From contig JANMQX010000251.1 of the NCBI GenBank assembly GCA_031370745.1, positions 1-18,301 on the forward strand: DNA of 18,301 bases, in the 5' to 3' direction. Numbering within the stretch: the stretch's first letter is position 1; each line of letters opens with the position of its first letter. Origin of the DNA: JAENVT01 sp031370745. Lineage in GTDB: Bacteria; Actinomycetota; Acidimicrobiia; Acidimicrobiales; Ilumatobacteraceae. Of the stretch, positions 13,776-18,301 are shown in pieces. The notes beneath the pieces were generated by a model. The model saw only the letters and a list, made by a program, of their open reading frames with translations, was not told the DNA's origin and did not search any database. The translations under genes and the position numbers were made by a program.

Positions 13776-14312
13776 CTAGGCGGCGAGTGGGTCGTTGGTG
13801 AAGATCCAGTTGATGGCGGCGGCGGGATTGATGCGTTGTTCGCGGGTTTCGTCGAGGAGTGCTCGGATTCTGGCGAGCTCGTTGGAGGCATTGATGCCGT
13901 AGCGCAGCGGGTTGGCTGCGGCGATCGTGGTGCAGGTGGTACACGCTCGTTCGTGCAAGGCGTTGAAGTAGTGCCCGGCCAGTGGTGGGGCGAGGAGCCC
14001 GCAGAGTGTTTCGCGGCGGCGGCCTTCAGGTCGTGTCGAAGTGCGTAGGGCGTGGACGCGGCCGTTGCCCGGGAATAATCCGGTGAAAGTGCGTTCGTAG
14101 CCGGTGCCCGTCCAGGTTTCACCGCGGGCTTGGCCGGGCAAGGGGCGGACGCTGCGGTGGTGGGTGAAGCCGTGGCGGTGTTCGTAGGCGCGTTGGCGGC
14201 AGGTGTGGTTGCAGTACAGGCGAGGGCGGCCGGGGCGCCGGTTGACGGCGAATTCGCTGGCGCACCATGCACAGGCACGTCGTATCGGGCGAGGTTGGTT
14301 GATGATCGGCAT
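13776..14312 (-). CDS. Cys-rich zinc-binding protein of unknown function
   Basis: This 178-residue protein has two cysteine clusters. The first is C14-x2-C17-x16-C34-x3-C38 in a basic context (NRRPGRPRLYCNHTCRQRAYEHRHG), resembling small treble-clef or zinc-ribbon nucleic-acid-binding modules. The second is H87...C104-G...C124-x2-C127 (HALR, TLCG, CTTC), a pattern seen in small actinobacterial and phage zinc proteins. The C-terminus is probably helical (ARIRALLDETREQ). The ATG at 14312 is preferred because the Cys motif starts soon after; the frame is open back to 14534 but the extension is Pro/Arg-rich and covers the repeat region. TACAAC just before the ATG could be a -10 for a leaderless transcript. 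A nucleic-acid-binding role is inference. Confidence 0.72.
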   Translation of the reverse strand: MPIINQPRPIRRACAWCASEFAVNRRPGRPRLYCNHTCRQRAYEHRHGFTHHRSVRPLPGQARGETWTGTGYERTFTGLFPGNGRVHALRTSTRPEGRRRETLCGLLAPPLAGHYFNALHERACTTCTTIAAANPLRYGINASNELARIRALLDETREQRINPAAAINWIFTNDPLAA

Positions 14313-14401
14313 GGCTCGGTTGTACCCGATCGGTGTAACACAGTCCCTTCTGCCCTGCATTGCTGCGGGGTCTCCGGGCGTGTGGTTGATCTGTCGTTCT
14401 G

Positions 14402-14420
14402 TTGCGAATCGCCCGTGACG
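14402..14420 (-). repeat. 19-bp intergenic repeat, copy 1 (inverted)
   Basis: Read on the minus strand this copy is CGTCACGGGCGATTCGCAA, preceded by GGTTT. It is the only one of the three copies on this strand. It matches copy 2 at 16 of 19 positions and copy 3 at 14 of 15 over the CGTCAC...GATTC core. Confidence 0.7.
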
Positions 14421-14446
14421 AAACCGGAAGTGTCGCGGAGGTTTTA

Positions 14447-14465
14447 CGTCACAGACAATTCGCAA
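14447..14465 (+). repeat. 19-bp intergenic repeat, copy 2
   Basis: The sequence is CGTCACAGACAATTCGCAA, preceded by GGTTTTA. It differs from copy 1 only by three G-to-A changes, which turn C-G pairs into U-G pairs in minus-strand RNA and so keep the stem with copy 1 fully paired. Confidence 0.7.
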
Positions 14466-14492
14466 TGGGCCGGGTGAGCTGGCTGCGGGTTG

Positions 14493-14511
14493 CGTCACGG
14501 ACGATTCACCA
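14493..14511 (+). repeat. 19-bp intergenic repeat, copy 3
   Basis: The sequence is CGTCACGGACGATTCACCA, preceded by GGGTTG, with its start 46 bp after the start of copy 2 in the same orientation. The last four bases diverge from the other copies. It is 26 bp from the glycosyltransferase stop. Confidence 0.65.
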
Positions 14512-14537
14512 GGCGCTGGACGAAAATACCTCAACCC

Positions 14538-15698
14538 TCAGGAGTCGCCGACGAGCGCCTCGATGGCGGCCACATGATCGGCCGGTGCCGGCATCGCTTC
14601 GATCTCCATGGCGACCGTCGCCGCTGCGTTGCTGAACTGATGGTCGTGCAAGAGGCGCGCCAACGCTGCCCCGATCTCGGCGTCGGAGCGTTGCTCCAGC
14701 TCACATGTGAGCGCGACTCCAGCACTCGTCGCCGCATCGGCGTTTTGCCATTGATCAGCGACCTGTGGAATGAGCAGCTGAGGGATCCCTTTGCGAGCTG
14801 CGCCGAGCAATGACCCAGCGCCGGCGTGCGACATCACGACGGCGGCACGGTCGAGCACGAAACGCTGGGGAACGAATCGCTCGACATGCACATTGGGCGG
14901 AACGTCTCCCAGCAGCGACGGATCAACGTGATTTCCAATCGTCACGACGCCATCGACGTCTGTGCACCCGAGCGCGGCGACGAGGGCAGCCCACGGAGCC
15001 ATGCTCGCAGCGGGCTCCGTACCGGACGTCACGTAGACGAGTGGGCGCCCGACACCGAGGGCATCGAGCCAACGCGGTGGCGACCCACCATGACGGTCGA
15101 CGGCTTCGGCTCGCATAGGCCGCACTACGTGGCACGCCGGAACCTGGCCAAAAGATGCAGGAAACGGGTGCAGGTAGAGGCTTCCACGGACGTCGTCCAT
15201 CGTGGGATGCGGCAAACCTTCGGCGCTCCACACCGGCGCGAGTCCCGCCAACACGAGCTCTTCGGCCCACTCCGGCAATGCGCCGCTGAACGCGACGGTG
15301 ACGTGCGGAATGCCTCGGGCCACCGCCATGGGTCCGGCCGCGAGCTCCGCAGATTCGTGAATGGAAATGTCGGGACAGAAATCGTCGAAGACCGGTTGGA
15401 GATCGACGCGCATCACGGGCGCGGCACCCTGAGCGAAAAATCCCGTGAAGTAGATGCCTCTGCGCTGCCGGGGGGCCAAGGCCAGCACCTCGGGCATGCG
15501 CGGCACAAGTGACGCCCGTCGGTCGATGCTCGACATACCACCCTCGCGAACTTCGAACCCATAGTCTTCGACGAGCTTGCATGACTCGGTGGCTGTGACG
15601 ACGAGGAGATCGTGTCCGGCCTCCTGAAGAGCGAACATCAGCGGTAGCAACGGGTTGAGATGCCCTATGCCCGGCGTCGAGGTCACGAGGATTCGCAT
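14538..15698 (-). CDS. GT1-family (UGT-like) glycosyltransferase
   Basis: This 386-residue protein has the GT-B fold of the MGT/EryCIII type. The N-terminal acceptor domain starts MRILVTSTPGIGHLNPLLPLMFAL, with the family GH-NP-LPL loop. The C-terminal donor-binding domain has VYVTSGTEP, VHVERFVPQRFVLDRAAVVMSHAGAGSLLGAARKGIPQLLIPQVADQWQNA, the nucleotide-sugar signature with the His and the DQ/N acidic-amide ending. Such enzymes attach a sugar to a small lipophilic or phenolic acceptor in the cytoplasm. The ATG at 15698 lies 20 bp after the Rieske stop; no Shine-Dalgarno precedes it on this strand. It is the third gene of the ligase-Rieske-glycosyltransferase set. Donor and acceptor cannot be told from sequence. 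Confidence 0.9.
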   Translation of the reverse strand: MRILVTSTPGIGHLNPLLPLMFALQEAGHDLLVVTATESCKLVEDYGFEVREGGMSSIDRRASLVPRMPEVLALAPRQRRGIYFTGFFAQGAAPVMRVDLQPVFDDFCPDISIHESAELAAGPMAVARGIPHVTVAFSGALPEWAEELVLAGLAPVWSAEGLPHPTMDDVRGSLYLHPFPASFGQVPACHVVRPMRAEAVDRHGGSPPRWLDALGVGRPLVYVTSGTEPAASMAPWAALVAALGCTDVDGVVTIGNHVDPSLLGDVPPNVHVERFVPQRFVLDRAAVVMSHAGAGSLLGAARKGIPQLLIPQVADQWQNADAATSAGVALTCELEQRSDAEIGAALARLLHDHQFSNAAATVAMEIEAMPAPADHVAAIEALVGDS

Positions 15699-15718
15699 CG
15701 GAGGTGAACGCTAGCGGC

Positions 15719-16888
15719 TCACGATTCCCCGTTCGTCGGCCAGTGCTTGCGGTAGCGCTGCACCAGCCACCGATTGAACTGGACGTGACTCTCCTCCTGC
15801 CAGGAATACCTGCCTCTGGTCGCATAGCGCGAGTGCATCCCGCGCTGCACTTTGGTGGTGGCATCCTGATCCTGCTTGACGAACACCTGCACGCCGGCGT
15901 CGCTCATCGCGAAGAGGTGTTCGAACATCGGATGCTGCAACGCGCTGTGGTGCAGCAAGTAGCCGATCTCGACATCGATCGTCTCAGCGGTCTTCGGTGT
16001 GACGATGAAGTAGAACGCTTGATCCGGAGCGGTGCCGAGGCACAGCGTTGGAGGCACGAGGGCAAACGTCGAACGCCACCGCTCCTCCTCCGTGAGATCG
16101 GGGAACACGGGCAAGAGCGCCTTGGTCGTTGCGTTGAAGCCACCGTCGATGTGGGTATATCCATTGGTCCTGAAGATCACGCTCGATCGCTCGTCCCAGG
16201 CCGCTGGAAATGCGGCGAGGTTGCTCGGGCAGAAGTCCTGGATCGTGTGGTGCAACCGGTTGGCGTGGTACCCGTCATTGAAGTTCTCGAACATCACCTT
16301 CCAGTTCCACGGCAGGTCGGTGAGCGTGAAGCTGCCGGGGTTCACCGCGTTGGCGAGGTCGTAGTGCTCGAGAAACGGTTCGTATGAACTCAGCGTCGGT
16401 GCCAGAGGCTTTGCCGCCGGATCGAAGTTGACGAACACAAAGCCGAGCCATACCTCCACCAACAGATTGGGAAGGCTCCACTCCGACTTGGCGAAGCCGC
16501 CGGTGCGCTCCATCGCCGGCGCTCCCAGTAGCCGACCGTCGAGGCCGTAGACCCACTGGTGGTACGGGCACGTGAAGGTGCCGCAGGTACCGCTGTCGTC
16601 GACGATCTGCATGCCGCGGTGTTGACAGATCGCCGAGAAGGCGTGGATGATCCCGTCCTTGGCGCGGGCGATGATCAACCGCTCGCCGTTGACTGTCGGC
16701 GTGAAGTAGTCCCCGGGATTTGGGACTTGGTCGATGCGCCCGACGCACAGCCACTCGTGATCGAAGAGAGCCTTGCGCTCGAACGCGAGGAACTCGTCGG
16801 TGGTGTAGCACACAGCAGGGAGGGTGCAGGCCTCGTCGACGTCGACGACCGACTGGTCGAACGAGCTGAGCAGATCGGTTGTCAGCAT
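15719..16888 (-). CDS. Rieske non-heme iron oxygenase, alpha subunit type
   Basis: This 389-residue oxygenase component has its Rieske site at C88-x-H90-x16-C107-x2-H110 (CQHRG...CPYHQW). The mononuclear iron site is N202-x2-D205-x2-H208-x4-H213 (NFNDGYHANRLHH), with D340 in KQDQD before TKVQRG as the probable third ligand. Spacing and even residue numbers match naphthalene dioxygenase (D205, H208, H213). In overall length and in the opening LPAVCYTTDEFLAFERKALFDHEWLCVGR it resembles the broad group that includes choline/carnitine monooxygenases and ring-hydroxylating enzymes. The ATG at 16888 is 10 bp after the ligase stop. No beta subunit or reductase is nearby. The substrate may be the acid or CoA ester handled by the adjacent ligase; that is inference. 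Confidence 0.92.
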   Translation of the reverse strand: MLTTDLLSSFDQSVVDVDEACTLPAVCYTTDEFLAFERKALFDHEWLCVGRIDQVPNPGDYFTPTVNGERLIIARAKDGIIHAFSAICQHRGMQIVDDSGTCGTFTCPYHQWVYGLDGRLLGAPAMERTGGFAKSEWSLPNLLVEVWLGFVFVNFDPAAKPLAPTLSSYEPFLEHYDLANAVNPGSFTLTDLPWNWKVMFENFNDGYHANRLHHTIQDFCPSNLAAFPAAWDERSSVIFRTNGYTHIDGGFNATTKALLPVFPDLTEEERWRSTFALVPPTLCLGTAPDQAFYFIVTPKTAETIDVEIGYLLHHSALQHPMFEHLFAMSDAGVQVFVKQDQDATTKVQRGMHSRYATRGRYSWQEESHVQFNRWLVQRYRKHWPTNGES

Positions 16889-16898
16889 GGATTGTCAG

Positions 16899-18301
16899 TC
16901 ATCGAGATCGGTCCTTCCCAGAGATTTCAGCTGCCGGATCCTTGAGCAGGAACTTTCGTATCTTGCCAACACTTGTCCGCGGAAGCTCGTCGACGAGCGA
17001 GATGTCGCGTGGTCGCTTCGATTTTGTCAGCCGCTCGGCACACCAGTCGGACAACTCTTGCGAGCTCGGCGGCCGGGCCGGATCGGCGGAGACGACGAAT
17101 GCAACCGGAACCTCGTCGCGCACTGGGTCTGGCATCCCGATCACGGCGGCCTCGAGGACGCCAGGGTGGGCGGCCAGGACCTGCTCGACCTCCACGGTCG
17201 ACACGTTCTCACCGGCGACCTTCAACAGATCGGCGCGACGCCCATCGAAGAAGTAGCGACCGTTCGCGACACGTCGAGCCCGATCGCCGGTCAGGAACCA
17301 ATCGCCGTCGAAGCTCGACGCGGTTGTCTCGGGATCGTCGAGATAACCGGCGAACAGCGTGATGCCGCGCTCACCGCCGACGACGATCTCGCCGACCTCG
17401 CCATCTTCGGTGGTTGCTCCGCCCGCGTCGTGGACATCGACAAGGCAGCCGGGTGTGGTGTAGCCCATGCTCGACGCCATCGGATCGGCCGCCTCGTCGG
17501 TCAACACTGCAGGAATGGTTTCGGTCATCCCGTAGAGCTGTCGCGGCTTGCACCCGAGCAGACCGGACAGCACGCCGTACTGGTCGTCGCTGATGTTCAT
17601 CGCGTACCAGCAATGCTCGAGTCGAATTCCGTCGACCGGGGTCGCCCCTCGGGTCAGAATCATCCGAATCGGCGCGGCGAACAGGCTGGCGTGCGTCGTC
17701 TTGTGTCGTGCGGCCTGGGCGAGGAATCGGCTGGCCGAAAAGGTTTGCATCAACGCCACCGAAGCTCCCGTCCAGATCGCCGAGGCGAACGAGTAGTACT
17801 GGGCGTTGGCGTGGAACATCGGCAGCACCACCAGTTGACGATGGTGCGACTGCAAGCCGGCGGCCTCGGCCATCACCTTGCCGGCGAATGCGTAGTTGGC
17901 CTGGGTGATCTCGACGCCCTTCGGACGACCAGTGGTGCCCGAGGTGAACATCACCGCAGCCCGATCACCTACACGTAGTCGTGGCCAGTCCGTGTGCGGT
18001 TTGCCGTCGAGCTGGGCGAGCTCTGTGTCGGCCTCGTCGATGGCAATCGTCTGCAGGTCGCCGGCCGCCGCCAAGTAGTCCTCGCCTCGCGATTCCGCGT
18101 ACAAGCCGACCGTCGGCCGTGTGCGTTCGATGTGCCCAGCCAGCTCTGGTGTTCGCCCCACCGGGTCGCTCGGCACGACCCACGCACCAAGACGAATTGT
18201 CGCGAGCCATGCGGCAATGAATGCTGGACTGTTGGTGAGCGCGAGATGCACTGCGTCACCGGGCATGGCGCCGGCTTCCACCAATGCGGTGGCCATCCGA
18301 C
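16899..18301 (-). CDS. Acyl-CoA synthetase / AMP-dependent ligase (N-terminus outside window)
   Basis: This adenylate-forming enzyme converts a carboxylic acid, ATP and CoA to an acyl-CoA. About 466 residues are in view against roughly 500 for the family, and the frame is open to the edge, so only the N-terminal few dozen residues are missing; the ATG at 18296 is internal. Motifs in order are VMFTSGTTGRPKGVEI (P-loop), YGMTETIP (A5), DWFLTGDRARRVANGRYFFDGRRADLLKVAGENVSTVEVE (A7-A8 hinge) and PRTSVGKIRKF with the A10 catalytic lysine. It is most like the CaiC/fatty-acid and aromatic-acid CoA ligase group. It leads the Rieske gene by 10 bp, so it is the most upstream gene seen of that operon; its promoter is outside the window. 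Confidence 0.93.
   Translation of the reverse strand, partial: RMATALVEAGAMPGDAVHLALTNSPAFIAAWLATIRLGAWVVPSDPVGRTPELAGHIERTRPTVGLYAESRGEDYLAAAGDLQTIAIDEADTELAQLDGKPHTDWPRLRVGDRAAVMFTSGTTGRPKGVEITQANYAFAGKVMAEAAGLQSHHRQLVVLPMFHANAQYYSFASAIWTGASVALMQTFSASRFLAQAARHKTTHASLFAAPIRMILTRGATPVDGIRLEHCWYAMNISDDQYGVLSGLLGCKPRQLYGMTETIPAVLTDEAADPMASSMGYTTPGCLVDVHDAGGATTEDGEVGEIVVGGERGITLFAGYLDDPETTASSFDGDWFLTGDRARRVANGRYFFDGRRADLLKVAGENVSTVEVEQVLAAHPGVLEAAVIGMPDPVRDEVPVAFVVSADPARPPSSQELSDWCAERLTKSKRPRDISLVDELPRTSVGKIRKFLLKDPAAEISGKDRSR

Larger units (their letters stand above)
14402..14511 (-). promoter_or_regulatory. Intergenic RNA structure with two alternative hairpins
   Basis: In RNA read from the minus strand, copy 2 pairs with copy 1 over 19 bp with three U-G wobbles and no mismatch. 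AAACC/GGTTT extends the stem by 5 bp past a 2-nt bulge. Copy 3 can instead pair with copy 1 over 15 bp with one wobble. The two pairings exclude each other because both use copy 1. On the plus strand the wobbles would be C-A mismatches, so the structure favours the strand transcribed from the glycosyltransferase toward the zinc protein. No T tract follows, so an ordinary intrinsic terminator is unlikely. Attenuation, mRNA processing or a mobile repeat are alternatives. Confidence 0.5.

Noticed and set aside
15700..16387. Plus-strand GGAGGTGA followed by an open frame from 15704
   Set aside because: The perfect Shine-Dalgarno-like sequence is chance. The frame is a shadow of the Rieske gene with no domain and atypical composition.

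Overview
The window is GC-rich, densely packed bacterial DNA with frequent GTG starts, 4-8 bp stop/start overlaps and at least one probable leaderless promoter. The actinobacterial-style catabolic families fit a high-GC actinobacterium, perhaps of the Acidimicrobiia/Ilumatobacter type. That placement is inference from style only, because no rRNA or marker gene is present. There is no tRNA, rRNA, CRISPR array, transposase or integrase, and no clear frameshift or pseudogene.

Layout. (1) 2-718 (+) is the end of a polar amino-acid type ABC ATPase. (2) 741-2480 (+) is a TetR regulator and a ferritin-like diiron protein, preceded by a 29-bp operator-like palindrome that overlaps the promoter. (3) 2538-9836 (-) is a six-gene operon, read right to left: BMP/PnrA-type substrate-binding lipoprotein, double-domain ABC ATPase, two permeases, a metal-dependent amidohydrolase, and a Rieske oxygenase resembling N-/O-demethylases. 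(4) 9837-10012 is a divergent control region with two near-identical, oppositely oriented copies of a TGGTC-N-GACCA palindrome. (5) 10013-12364 (+) is a four-gene operon: two VOC proteins, a SnoaL-like protein and an aldo/keto reductase. (6) 12367-14312 (-) carries an EamA exporter, a VOC protein and a Cys-rich zinc-binding protein of unknown role. (7) 14313-14537 is an intergenic region with three copies of a 19-bp repeat that can fold into competing RNA hairpins. (8) 14538-18301 (-) is a GT1 glycosyltransferase, a second Rieske oxygenase and an acyl-CoA synthetase that runs off the window.

How the genes may work together. The operon in (3) looks like a complete import-and-attack unit. The BMP-type importer family carries nucleosides and related N-heterocycles, the amidohydrolase family deaminates or hydrolyses such rings, and the Rieske protein resembles the methylxanthine N-demethylase NdmA in several segments. 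The divergent operon (5) probably handles later or parallel steps, and the shared operator pair suggests co-regulation by a FadR/GntR-type protein encoded outside the window. The operon in (8) looks like a separate route for oxidising, CoA-activating and glycosylating an acid. No ferredoxin or reductase partner is encoded here for either Rieske oxygenase or for the diiron protein.

The points most worth following up are the GntR-like operator pair, the competing hairpins at 14402-14511, the leaderless TetR promoter/operator, and the importer-amidohydrolase-Rieske operon.
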